This document shows positions 34,382-44,989 of a stretch of DNA of 64,000 bases, in pieces (positions within the stretch are counted from its first letter, which is position 1; every line of letters starts with the position of its first letter). This DNA comes from Doryteuthis pealeii (Eukaryota; Mollusca; Cephalopoda; Myopsida; Loliginidae), in the NCBI GenBank assembly GCA_023376005.1, contig CM042145.1, positions 13,042,454 through 13,106,453 of the forward strand. The letters are read 5' to 3'. The notes under the pieces were generated by a model. The model was not told the DNA's origin and ran no database searches. It saw only the letters and a list, made by a program, of their open reading frames with translations. The position numbers and the translations under genes were made by a program.

Positions 34382-34554
34382 TCAACTATTTGAGTTGTAT
34401 TTATATTTATCAAGTGACGTTCATTTAAGAAAAGCTTTAGAATAAAACTTTCATTGAGTTGTGGAAAAAAGGTTGCTTTAAAAAAAAAAAATCTAAAAAA
34501 TTTTTTTAAAAGATTTAAAAAAGCAACTTGTCCTTACCTAATTCCAAATTAGTT

Positions 34555-35111
34555 TTATTCTGTCTTCTCTTCATTTACTGTAGTTTCAGTGGTTGAGACA
34601 TCGGCAGGATTTGGTTCTGGAGTTTCTGGAATGTCTACAATGGGCGTAGAAGTATTGGCATTATCAGCTGATTCTGCTGGTACCGTGCCTCTGAATCTGT
34701 TGCAGTTATTTCCTGGATCTGTGCATTTTCTTCTGGTGCTGATTCAGTGGCAGGAACAGCACTGTCAGTTTCTTGGGTCTCTTCACTGGTGGCCAAATCA
34801 GTGTCAGCTGCTGATTCACCCTCATTAAGATTCTCTTTTTGCTCTTCACTATCTGCCACTGTTGTTGCTTCTTCTGCGCCTGCTTCTGCTGTTGTTGCTT
34901 CTGCTGCTTCGCCTGTTCTGCTGTTGTTGCTTCTGCTGTTGTTCTGCTGCTTCTGCTGTTTTTGCTTCTGCTTCGCCTGCTTCTGCTGTTTTTGCTTCTG
35001 CTTCGCCTGCTTCTGCTGTTGTTGCTTCGGTTTCTGTCTTTTCTCCATCTTCAGAAGGTTGTACTTTTTCATCTGTTGTTACCTCTTGTTTTTCACCTGT
35101 CTCGTTTGCAG
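34555..35111 (-). CDS. NME8: NME8-like terminal exon: acidic tail, frame-broken
   Basis: The exon follows the acceptor CTCTTTAG and begins NETGEKQEV in the frame of the upstream exon. It continues through Glu/Ala/Thr repeats (EAKTAEAGEA, twice) coded by a 30-base tandem unit at about 34951-35030. In that frame a TAG occurs at 34849-34851. Tail-like sequence continues in a second frame (ADSEEQKENLNEGES, ESAPEENAQIQ) and then returns to the first (VPAESADNANTSTP, TTETTVNEEKTE), ending at TAA 34555-34557. Three single missing bases, near 34942, 34916 and 34687-34693, would account for this. The composition matches the negatively charged C-terminus of IC1-type dynein chains. Assembly error, a true null allele and polymorphism are all possible. 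An AATAAA overlaps the stop codon on the transcript strand. Confidence 0.75.
34951..35030 (-). repeat. 30-bp coding minisatellite in acidic tail
   Basis: On the + strand the unit begins TTCTGCTGTTTTTGCTTCTG and ends CTTCGCCTGC. It repeats twice exactly and then in part. It encodes the 10-residue block AEAKTAEAGE. Poly-Leu and poly-Cys frames on the other strand are shadows. Confidence 0.85.
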
Positions 35112-35569
35112 CTAAAGAGAAAAAACAAATTTAAATACTGGAAAAGTTTTAATGTAAGGCCATGTTTTCTTTGATTGCATTTTTTTCCTTTAGGATTTCT
35201 TGTTATTTCTAATGGTTATTTAACAAAGAACAATTTTTGCCTTGACACAATTTGAAATTTCAAGTTTGATTCCAAGTTTCAAATTAGTGAAAATATTAAT
35301 AAGTTTCTCTGATAAGTTAGTTTCCAAGCAAAGACAAAAAAAATTATTTTCTAGCCATCAATCTGCCAACTCTTTATAGGGCCACAGTCACACCCCAAAG
35401 TCACACCCCACAGTCACAGTCAGCGATGATGATGCAGTTTCAGTAACAAGTAAGTATAGTTGCTAACCACCCCACCCTCACACCACACACACACACACAC
35501 ACACACACTTTAAATTCAATTTTTTTTCTTTCTCGGCTGGTTTGACTACATTTAGCATAACTGTTATCT

Positions 35570-35808
35570 TTGTAAGAAATGGATGAGGCTGTTTGCATTT
35601 CTCTTCATGCTAATGCTGTTCATAAAGGCATGAATCCATCTGTTCTCCCCTCAACTATGGGTAAATAGAAGGGCAGGCTGAGTTCTTTAGCTTTGGTTGA
35701 ACAAACAGTCAAGGAGAAGGGAACCTCTTAATTCAAACCAACTTTACTCTGCTTTAAGATTGACCTTGAGTCACATCCTGCCTGAAGCAGAGGGGTTGGG
35801 TAAATACC
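35570..35808 (+). repeat. tRNA-derived SINE, family 2, copy 6 (5' truncated)
   Basis: It starts within the head (GTAAGAAATGGATGAGGCTG) and has CAACTATGGGTAAATAG, GAATTCAAACC-type sequence and TTGAGTCACATCCTGCC near the 3' end. A reverse-oriented copy follows at once. Confidence 0.7.
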
Positions 35809-35812
35809 TACA

Positions 35813-35962
35813 AGAGCCCAGTCTGCCCTACTATTTACTCATAAGTGGATAAAGAAGAGATGGAATCATCCCTTTCTCAAGGTGAGAAGTGTGAATTGAA
35901 ATGCAATCAGTTCCATCTGGGATTTGAACCCTGCTTGCTAAGTCTATTTTATTACTATGAAA
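35813..35962 (-). repeat. tRNA-derived SINE, family 2, copy 7 (reverse, tail to tail)
   Basis: It contains AGCCCAGTCTGCCCTACTAT, the CCTTTCTCAAGG block and the B-box complement GGGATTTGAACCC. Together with copy 6 it forms an inverted SINE pair in the intron before the terminal NME8-like exon. Confidence 0.7.
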
Positions 35963-37440
35963 ACAATTATGTCACATGGCCTTCCCAGAAGTCTGTCTAA
36001 CAATGATAAAATGGGCTAAACACTTTTACAAGTATGCAAATTCATCTTTATTCTTGATTACAAATACACATATAACCAGTCAATGCTAATATGAAACAAT
36101 GTAGGAAGAAAAATTGTTCAACTGAGAACTCTCTCCCCCTTTCGTCTTTGGTTTTGATATCTTATCAAATATTCAACTGAGAATTTAATTTTTTTTTTTC
36201 TATGAAATTCTGATAATCTTTCATTTTTGCAATAAACATTAGGATAGGTCAATTTTTCATGTTTTTAAAATATCAAATTGTCCATCTACGCAAAAGTTGT
36301 GTGTTAGTATACTGAATACTGATACCAAAAATGAGATCTTTTACTTGCACCATTGTTTGAGGAAATAGCACCAAAAATCATCTACTAAAATGCACTAAAA
36401 ATCCTTGTTTTCGCAAAATTTAGCCTTTAAAAAAACCAGGATTTTAAAAAAGTGAAAAATCAACCTACCCTAATAAACATACATACTCTTCAATGAACCT
36501 CTAAAAAAAGAAATATCCAATAATTTTCTGATTGCTGTTGCTATCATTAAAATGTCACAAGAATTTTTTGAAACAAGAAAACCTCACATTAAAAAGATCC
36601 TGGATCATATTCAAAAACTGAAAAGAGACATAGATACTTCTTACCTATAGGCTAATTTTTGTTTTATTTTATCAGAGTGGATTTTTTTTTTTTAATTATT
36701 CAAAACATTACTCCTCAGGCCAACCTATTATATCTATTCATCTTCGTATTTCCAGCTACCTTAATCAAATTACGGACATAAATTCCTTTAGATTTTTATT
36801 GGAAGCGACTACCCAGCATTGCCTCGGTAGAGGGGTGGGTTAAAAAAAAAACCTGGTGTATTGATTTGTTTACTTTTGATATTTACAAATGTTGGGCATT
36901 TTTAAGTAAAATTTCAATGCTATTTCTATGTATGTTTTAATTTTTAAATATCTTCGAATATAAATCAAATCTTCATAATTTCTGCACAAAAAGCAAGAAT
37001 CAGCGATATTTAATGTGTATAACATTTACATAGTCATTAATTGTTTTATTTTCATAGTTTCCTCCAGACATACATACATACACACCAACTGCCCTTTATA
37101 TATGTATAGATAGATTGTTAAGAAACAATTCTTTATCTATTAAATATTTGAAAAAGTTATTAATCTTAAATACGTTATCTACATAATATCAGCTTCCATG
37201 TTGATATCTACACAAGATAATTTAAACACATGAGTTTTACTGTAAGCCTAAAAATGGGTGAGTAAACCTATTGTATTGTTTTCAATTGTCAGCTTGTAAA
37301 ATATTCATGATCCAAGTGACCTGAAAACTCAGTTATTTGGGGAGGAGGTCAGGCAAATTATTCACTTAATTATTTCAAAGTCTTTTTGTTTATTAAGATG
37401 ATACATTGAAGTATTGGTTATTATTAATTTTATTATTATT

Positions 37441-37664
37441 TTAGCTCAGTTGGTGGAGCATCTGCCTAGGAACCATAAGGTTCCAGGTTCGATACTGGGC
37501 CTTGCCAACTCAGCACATGAGTAGCACAGTTTGGATCTATGCAGTAAAATGGGGAGCTGATGGTAGGTGTGGCACTCCACCTCAGACACAAAAACAATCT
37601 CCCTGGTCTAGCACTAGTAAATAGGGGATAGACTCCCTCACTATGCAGCTGATACCGACAATAG
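37441..37664 (+). repeat. tRNA-derived SINE, family 1, copy 7 (interrupted)
   Basis: The head TTAGCTCAGTTGGTGGAGC, B box AGGTTCGATACTGG and body are present up to GATACCGACAATAG, where a family N element is inserted. Sequence resembling the missing tail (ending TTTTTACTTC) resumes after 37858. Confidence 0.85.
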
Positions 37665-37857
37665 GTTGGTTGGTTTGTTTTACCTCATATCAGTCCTTTT
37701 CAGCTCATTTAATGCCAAACGAAGACATTTTGATATCTGTTGAGTCCAGTGATTGCTTAGATGGTCCCCCAACTGAGCATTGAACAGGCTCATCACTGCT
37801 TAACTTTGGTGATCTAGTGAGAATTGGTGCTTTCAATGTGACTGGACTGTGAACACT
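37665..37857 (+). mobile_element. Retroposon-like repeat (family N), copy 2, inside a SINE
   Basis: Starting GTTGGTTGGTTTG, it shares CATTTAATGCC, ACATTTTGAT, GCTTAACTTTGGTGATCTAG and GAATTGGTGCTTTC with copy 1. The exact 8-mer GACAATAG flanks it at 37657-37664 and 37858-37865, so it inserted into SINE family 1 copy 7. Confidence 0.85.
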
Positions 37858-38168
37858 GACAATAGTCCATTTGAAATACTACTATTACTATTTTTACTTC
37901 ATCTTATTATTGCATTTTATCATAATACTGTGAGTCAGTATGATCTTTAACTTTGCTAGAGCAAACAGCACAAAACTGGAAATAAAGTAGCTTCTGGCAA
38001 GACTTGAACTCACACCTCAGGAAGTGTTATCAGTTGTGATCTTTAAGAATACATAATGTCCACTGATGCGAAAATTTTTACAGTATTTATTAATCGGCAA
38101 TTTAATTCTGATAATTGAAAATAAATGACAATCTTTAGAGAAAAAAGTGTGATAGAAGCCAATCTTAC

Positions 38169-38284
38169 CAGCTGCCATTTCATCTTCAGCAAAAATTGCG
38201 TTGATTAAATCATCAGCTTTCTCACCCGTAGAACAACCATGCACAGCATTTTGCATTATGTCTTTGCCATACTTAGCACGTAGC
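38169..38284 (-). CDS. NME8: NME8-like exon 12: NDK3 catalytic His
   Basis: Phase 2 to phase 1. It encodes LRAKYGKDIMQNAVHGCSTG and ends IFAEDEMAA. NAVHG is the NDK active-site histidine motif of the third domain; the usual HGSD is HGCS here. The acceptor is TTTTCAG and the donor GTAAGA. Confidence 0.9.
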
Positions 38285-38468
38285 CTGAAAATGAAAATAA
38301 CATTTTCTTCAAATCAAGTATACTCGCAGATAGGCCGCACCCCTAATTTGTGGTTGTCAACAAATTGACTATAAGGTTTCTGTTGAGAAATTACTTCTCT
38401 ACAAAATACACACAGAGATGAATGCTTCAGATATGCAAGCTGTTATGAAAGGATTTATTAAAAAATGA

Positions 38469-38675
38469 TTGGTTATTTCCTATAAGTCTAACATAAACAA
38501 AGGGGAACCACTCTTGACTGATAAATTATTTATTTATTTTCCCATTAAACTAACACTAACCCTTAACCCTAACCCTAACCCTGTCTTCTTTTTTTCTAGT
38601 AGATCAATAAATAAATAATTTATCAGTCAAGAATGGTTCCCCTTTGTTTATGTTAGACTTATAGGAAATAACCAA
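38469..38675. repeat. Palindrome with telomere-like repeats in its loop
   Basis: Two 70-base arms (38469-38538 and 38606-38675) are inverted copies with one mismatch. The 67-base loop holds CCCTTAACCCTAACCC and a following CTAACCCT, i.e. interstitial (TTAGGG)n-type sequence. It lies in the intron between exons 11 and 12. Confidence 0.95.
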
Positions 38676-39010
38676 TTATTCATTGATTTAAGAATCTATT
38701 TTTTTATAAAATTTTTTATTTTAATTAAATTCAATCTATTTTTTGTAAATTTCAGTTTGAAAAATTAATAAGTGACTAATAGAATTGTTATATTTTAAAA
38801 TTATTCCAAAATTTCAAATACCAAATATGGATGTAACTATGTATATATCTCATACTTTAGGCTGATCATTAGATTACGAATACTGTATATACTATTGCTA
38901 GTGATTTTGATCCTCACAAAGTGCTTCATTGTACCAAATTATCCTTAAAAATATGTTAATGTCACATGATCTAATAATAAAAGTAAGAAGAAAAATGCCT
39001 TTCTGCTTAC

Positions 39011-39118
39011 AGTTCAGGATTTTCCTCTCTTGCCTTTTCCGGATCAGTAGGTCCAATCATGGATCGCCATCCTTCAACAGCATCTTCTCGAGAAAGAACC
39101 ATCAACATGGTGGGCCCA
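39011..39118 (-). CDS. NME8: NME8-like exon 11: NDK3 middle
   Basis: 108 bases, phase 2 to phase 2. It encodes GPTMLMVLSREDAVEGWRSM and then IGPTDPEKAREENPE. Same length and phases as exon 8 of NDK2. The acceptor is ACATTTCAG and the donor GTAAGC. Confidence 0.9.
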
Positions 39119-39202
39119 CTGAAATGTAAAATATATGTTATTATGTAGATAAGCCTATCATTTGACCTCTATCTCTCTCAAACAATAGGGGGCCTTTTTT
39201 TC

Positions 39203-39592
39203 TGAATTTTTGAGATGAGGCTTGATAATTTGTATTATTTGAATTTTTCTGACTGTTTTCCTCATCTTTATTGTTATATCCACAACCTTTCAGCTGATGC
39301 AGACACATGGTGCAACAGATATAGGGTTGAGTTGCAGTTCTAAGTGACTATAATCTGTAGGTTTCAGGTTCAATCCTAACCATGGGCGATAATAACATAG
39401 AATACTTAACATAGCTTAACACTTGTACCCAGTCATGGTTAGTGGAATGAGAACAGTCTACGGGTTCGGTTTGAAGTTCCATGAAGGCTCCTGAGTTCAA
39501 CAAGAAACATCTAAAAAGGCTGGAGGATACATCGGCCAAAACATTGTGGATATAACAATAAAGATGAGGTCAACAGTAAAAAAAAAAATCCA
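39203..39592. repeat. Foldback repeat with hammerhead-like core, copy 5 (diverged)
   Basis: The left arm shows CTGAATTTTTGAGATGAGG, CTCATCTTTATTGTTATATC and CCTTTCAGCTGATGC. The right arm shows TTCAACAAGAAACATCTA, GATACATCGGCC and TAACAATAAAGATGAGG. The CTGAAGA core is degraded to CTAAAAA. Confidence 0.65.
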
Positions 39593-40229
39593 AATAATAC
39601 AGGAGGTCTTTTATTTTGAGATATTAGGTTGGTTATCATCTTCAATCAAAAGTCAATTATTTCTATCTAAAGAGATAACTTCTATTTTCTACACATTCTC
39701 ATTTCAAATACATTACAACTCCTGGAGAGCTGAACAACGTCTTTTATATGATGTAAAAAAAAAAGTCAGACCATATGACCTTTATGCAACCCTTTTTCAT
39801 AAGACATTTTTTTCATTTACATTATCAACATCTGGTTGTTTGTAAACAGATGATTTTTAGAGTGTTTTTTTTTTAATTATAAAACTAAACAGACACATAT
39901 ACATAACACACACACACACACACACAAGCACAAAAACACACTCAAAAAGTAAAAGCACAAAAATTCTTTTGAACAAAAAATAAATTACAAACACACACAC
40001 ATGACATATCAAATGAACACCTGATTAACTACATCAGAAGAACACTAATATAAACAACCATAAAAATGTAATTTATAAGTTTATTATCCAGCCACCCAGG
40101 AACAAAGATACCTGCTAAAAAACACATGTTAAAAATGAAATTGCTCTATACTCCACTCCCACCGAACAGGAAGGTAGGAGTTAGATACTTATGTATATAT
40201 ATACATGCATGTAAAAATTCATATTCATG

Positions 40230-40275
40230 ATTAATTAATGCCTGAAGAAGATATCAGAAGATCTGAAACACGTGT
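40230..40275 (+). other. Hammerhead-like CTGAAGA..GAAAC motif
   Basis: CCTGAAGA is followed by AGAT, an 8-base loop, ATCT and GAAACACGTG. AGAT/ATCT would form a stem II directly between the CUGANGA and GAAA core elements. Cleavage site and helices I and III were not resolved. Confidence 0.35.
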
Positions 40276-42060
40276 CACAAATGTTAAAAAATTGCTAAAA
40301 ACATAATCCATTTTGCGGACCTTTTTTTTTTATAAAATATTTCATTTTCTCCTGTTGGACCCATAACAACACTTTATATATATATATATATATAAATGCA
40401 TTTTTATTCCTTGATAGGACACTTTGATGATCTTAGCAGCTTAATTACTTGATCATCTGGCAACACTAATTTCCTCCCTTAACTCTTTATCTACCAAATT
40501 TTTCCCACAGTTGTACAAATTTCCATGATATTTTTATCTGTATGATGGGATATTTCAAAGTTCACTATCTATTCACCTCAGAACTCATTCTATTCAAATA
40601 AAGATAGCACGAGTGTTCACATAATAATTTTTCAGTGTAAACAAGTGACACATGCAAAAGGCGCTGCCAGCAGTTTAAGATAGGATTGCAATGGTGGTAG
40701 AGCCACTGTGAGCAGTTTAAAGTAAGAAAAGACTTAAGCTTTTTAGTACTTGAATATATTACAGCAATGGTTTGTCAATGCCTGTTGGCAGATGGATTGT
40801 ATCAAAAGTTAGAAATTTCTTAATAATTTATAGTAAATAGCTTCTTCTATTTTTGTCTGGTAGATAAGAAGGTGAACAGGGAAAAAATTGTTACCAAGCT
40901 AAATTTGATATTTTTTGAAAGCTTAGGGTATCCTCATTTGAAATTTGAAAACTCCTCTTATTGGGGAATTTTTTTTAATGGGGGAGGGGGGAGTATACAA
41001 ACCAGATCTACTTGGAATAGAAGCCAGTACTCCCAACTTTGTATTGTCCATTCTCCTTATCTACCTCAAAGCTCTTCCAAAATGTACAGTGATTGCATAA
41101 TCAGAAATGTTACTATTGTGTGTCCTTACTTTTCTCTTTTGTCAGAAAAGAACATTTTTAAGTCAATTTCTAAAGGTTAAACTTGTTACCATGAGTCAAC
41201 ACTGAACTTTCTCTATTCCAAGCAAAAAAAAAAAGCAAATTAAACAAGTGACATTTAAATAAAAAAAAAAGCAGTGAAAAACAAAATTCTCTTGTGACAT
41301 TCATGGATTTTTATTTCTTTATTTAACCTTCAACAGACATTATGGGAGAAAATGTTAACGTAATGTTCTTTTTAGTTGGGAATCTCTGGCCTGAGTTATA
41401 TAAAAAAACACTCTTCTCAAGATGGCTAGAGTATTTTCTCACTTACATTAATTACTGGGGTCGGGAAGTACATTATTGCCAAATATTTCTATATTCCTTG
41501 GATTTATGACTAATGCATTGTGGGTAATCTATTGATTAGCAGACTTTCAAGACTTTTTAAACTGAACATTTGGGTCCTTCTTTTACAATTCTCATATGAG
41601 TTTTTGGAGATGTCCAAGAGAAATTCAATTTTTGTGATATGGAAATTCAGAAGGAATTTAATAATTCTAAGCACCAAAAGAAGATACCATTATTTTACTG
41701 AATTGATGGTTTTTTTTTTCTCTTGCCAGAACCAAAAATGGCAGAATGTATAAATTAGTAAGACAGAAAAGAGAATGAATTTTTAGAAAAGTATTTGCAA
41801 TCATGGACTGCAACAATATGTACAATTGTTATGAGGTAGTGAATTATGTGTAACAAGTTTGTAACAAAATATAGCTTGAAAAATTGTAGCAGAATATTCT
41901 TCCAGTCACTGTGGTAAAAAGACTAATGATAAAAGGAATCTTGTACAGTATTTGTGATGTATATAAATATAAGTAAAGTCCTGTCTGTATAAATTTATAT
42001 TGCTTCTGTAGATTTTGATGTTATTGTTTTTCCTTTGGTGTACACATACAGACTAATATA

Positions 42061-42130
42061 TCTCTATTAATAATGGAGATTTGGTCTCTATTTGTCTGTA
42101 ACCTAAACTACGTCACTGCTTGTGTCATAT
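42061..42130 (+). repeat. Helitron-like 5' terminus, truncated or undefined
   Basis: TCTCTATTAATAATGGAGAT and TTGTCTGTAACC match the start of the element at 6065. It begins after an A. No CTRR end with a hairpin was found downstream. Confidence 0.45.
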
Positions 42131-42869
42131 TATTCAAAATCGTCGAATAGAGAATAAAGAACAACTTTGTTTTAATTAATTTGAATTTAACTGTGAAACT
42201 TGATTTTATTAGAAAGAAAACATATTTATTTGAATTTTGATAGAAAAACTATTTTTTATGTCTATTACTAAAAAAAATATAAGATTTCAAAGGTCAGTTT
42301 ATATTTTTTTTACAAAAGAGCATGGCAATCCTTTTACATACTTTTGGACATCGATAAAATTGAGATTTTTTTACACTAAAATTAAGATATTAGTTCAATT
42401 CTAATAAGATATTGTAGAATTATGTAAAATTTAGTGTATTTAAAAAAAAAATTAAAAAAAAGCATTGTCATCTGTCATAAAACAAAACAAATCCCCAAAT
42501 ATAAGAAAAAAAGAAAGAAGAGAGAGGAAAAGATAGAGAGAGGGGGTGAGCGCACAGAAGTGATAACGCTAATCTGTTTCAATCAAACATGATGAAAAGT
42601 TGAAAAGAAGGAGAGAAAGAAAGAAAAAAAAATAGTGTGAGAGAGTTAAATCAAGATTATTATACTTTTTACATATTGAACTATTTAGCAATAGTTCTTA
42701 ATATAACACTGTAGTAGTGTTATGGACTGATTGGCGATATCTGATTAGATACTTAAAAATAACAATTGAGTCTAGAGTCGTACAAGTGACTTAGATTAGA
42801 GTACAAGTCAGTGGTGGAGTAAAGTCAACACTAGATAAAATTAATTACTCTAACACAAAGAAATTCTAA

Positions 42870-43150
42870 TGGCTAAAAGTCGGTTGATGGTTGATATAAC
42901 ACAAATGACTTTTTTTATACAAATGTTTTCATGTAAATATATATTATCATTCTTGTAACATCAACACAAGATAATAAATAATTTTGAACAAAACCAAACC
43001 TAATGGCAGAAATAGGTTGATGTAAAGCAAAAGTCTGTTTCATACAAATGTTATCATATTATCATTTACATGAAGACTCCAAAAGATAGGAACCAATTTA
43101 TCCAGGCTAAAAGTGGTTGATTTAAAAACGAATGTCTGGTTTTTATGACT
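42870..43150 (+). repeat. Three diverged tandem units
   Basis: The units start at about 42872, 43002 and 43108 with GGCTAAAAGT or GGCAGAAAT, then GGTTGAT. The first two also share ATACAAATGTT..TCAT. Spacing is about 130 and 106 bases. Confidence 0.4.
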
Positions 43151-43393
43151 GCTGACATTCATATCTAATGTTGTTCTTGTGGGGACTGCGTAGGACCAGA
43201 AAAATTTATTTAACAAAGACATTTTGAAGATTAAATCTTAAAAGTGTTGATTTAGGGGGAATGATAATTTGGCGGGTGGTCTTAGGCCAATTTCTGGGAA
43301 TTATCATAGCAACTGACAAGGCCATTTATACAATAACAAAAATATTATCAGGTGCCTCACCAATCAGGAAACTGAGGTGGAGACTTGTTGATG

Positions 43394-44115
43394 TGTAACC
43401 CAGGGCCATGATTTCGATTGGCCGTCCAATCAAATGCGACAGCGTGGGTGGGTTTTTGTACACCTCCTGATGTTACACTGTAGGGCCATTGGTCCGGCAT
43501 TTCTATTGGCTGGCCAATCAGAGCCCTGGATTCAGGGGTTTGGAACCCATAAAAGAGGACCCAAAAGGGTTCCAGGCAGATTGGAGAGCTGGTTCTTGAC
43601 CAGATCGGACAACTGGTTCTTGACCAGATTGGACAACTGCTTCCCTAGCAAATTGATAGCTCCGTCTCATGGCCCTTGTCACCGTCTTTGCTTTGTCATC
43701 TTGTTACTCAAAGTCCTGAATTTGAATCAGAACCCAGCATATATCGCCAGTCAGTCCACAAAATACCGACTCAACTTCAACTCGATACCCCTTTGTGGTT
43801 GTACATGATTTTTAATCACTGTATGATTAATAAGGGTCTTTTATTGTTGAAAACGCGTTCGTATTAATTGTGGAACAACCTTGGTGAATTTGGTCATTTT
43901 CAGGTACAGCCCAGAACAAGCACTTCAACTTTCCTGTGGGTCAAAGAACGCCCATCGCATTAGATTCGACGGCGCGACAGCATAGTATTACATTTGTTGC
44001 CGCGACCACCATAGTGTTACATTTGGTCCCATGACCAGATCATAGTATTACATTTGGCACCCCGACCAACATCGTATTACGTTTGGTGCAACGCGTGCGG
44101 CAAGGATAGTATTAC
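43394..44115 (+). mobile_element. LTR-like block with repeated PBS-like motif
   Basis: A GC-richer block with two related CCAAT-type segments (43394 and 43471), a TATA-like CATAAAAGAGG at 43548 and a TTAATAAGGGTC poly-A-type signal near 43827. At 43981-44115 four to five units of 29-31 bases each hold AGTATTACATTTGGTGCC-like sequence followed by CGACC. In LTR elements a TGGNGCC..GACC primer-binding site follows the LTR end, so the units look like repeated LTR/PBS junctions. No gag or pol was recognised. Confidence 0.45.
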
Positions 44116-44522
44116 ATTAAGTAAACATTTCAAACATTGTAATAATTAAATTATCATTTCTGTGGTATATCCACAGGTCCTGTTAGTTAATAATAACACT
44201 GTTGATATTGCGTATCACACCCTTTTTAAAAAGTAGTATCACTGGACTATTGGTAAATGGAGGTTAACATGCACAAATTTCACATTTTCATAATAAGCAC
44301 ATCAAGTAATCTGAGATTTAAAAAGTGAAGACTTAAATTTAGCTGGATACTATATAATGCAGGCAAGATTGGGAACACACAGTTATTTATAAATAAAATA
44401 AGCAAATAGAAAACAAATAACAGGAGGTTGAGGTGAACAGATGTTGTCTGAGTATTATTTTGACAATAAGTAATATTTGACAAAATACATTTTTATGTAT
44501 TAATTTTTAGCATAATTTTTTT

Positions 44523-44770
44523 GGTAATCTGAACATTAGCTACACAAATGAAAGTAATCTCCCCTTGTTTGTTTCACTTTGTTCTTAATAATGTGTGCTT
44601 GCACATTATTTGAAATGAACTTAATTGTTATTAAGAACACATTTTATGATATTTTTGTGTTAAAACATGCAGTCGTATTGATTCGAACAAATTCGTATTT
44701 TCAGTGTAGATTTACGGTGAAATCAAAAGGGGAGATTACTCTCATTTATGTAGCTAATGTTCAGATTACC
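44523..44770. mobile_element. Foldback MITE, family F, copy 3 (248 bp, internal deletion)
   Basis: Its ends are GGTAATCTGAACATTAGC and GCTAATGTTCAGATTACC. The left arm lacks much of the sequence kept in the right arm. Flanking 8-mers ATTTTTTT and ATTTTTAT match at 7 of 8 positions. Confidence 0.85.
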
Positions 44771-44989
44771 ATTTTTATTAATTGCTTTAGTGCATGTGCG
44801 TCCTGATTGTCATGAAATTTGGTACTGATATTTTTGGTTCTGCCTGGAGTATCTAATAACTGTTTGTCTTCAACTACTGTTCTGCTACTGAATAGGAAAG
44901 AGATAGTTGGGTATCGAGACCCACTAGTTAGTTATTTTGTGAAATTATGACATACATGGGTCTTTTTCTATTTTTAGATTTGATGAAAT

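Larger units (their letters stand above)
26851..34554. other. Intergenic region between the convergent genes
   Basis: No conserved gene was recognised between the probable DIP2 3' flank and the NME8-like stop codon. The region holds two 8-bp-TSD foldback MITEs (27172 and 28060), foldback-family copies at 29180 and 29815, family 2 SINEs at 30059 and 31139, family H copy 2 at 32380, the family M MITE at 33210 and an N-type repeat at 34176. Poly-A tracts lie at 28751-28774 and 32425-32432. The rest, about 31240-32370 and 32720-33200, is AT-rich and unremarkable. Confidence 0.7.

Noticed and set aside
34635..35072. 145-residue minus-strand ORF read as a separate Gln/Lys-rich protein
   Set aside because: Its first part is an out-of-frame shadow of the acidic-tail exon, and its later part is the shifted continuation of that tail. 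The Met is not a start.
34747..35174. Plus-strand Leu/Cys/Ser-rich ORFs over the tail exon
   Set aside because: They are antisense shadows of the GCA/GAA repeat and have no independent support.
38551..38582. A chromosome end (telomere)
   Set aside because: There are only about four units, both flanks continue for tens of kilobases, and the tract sits inside a palindrome.
43434..43808. 124-residue plus-strand ORF in the LTR-like block
   Set aside because: It is built of short direct repeats (LDNWFLTR type) within an LTR-like untranslated region, and resembles no gag or pol domain.
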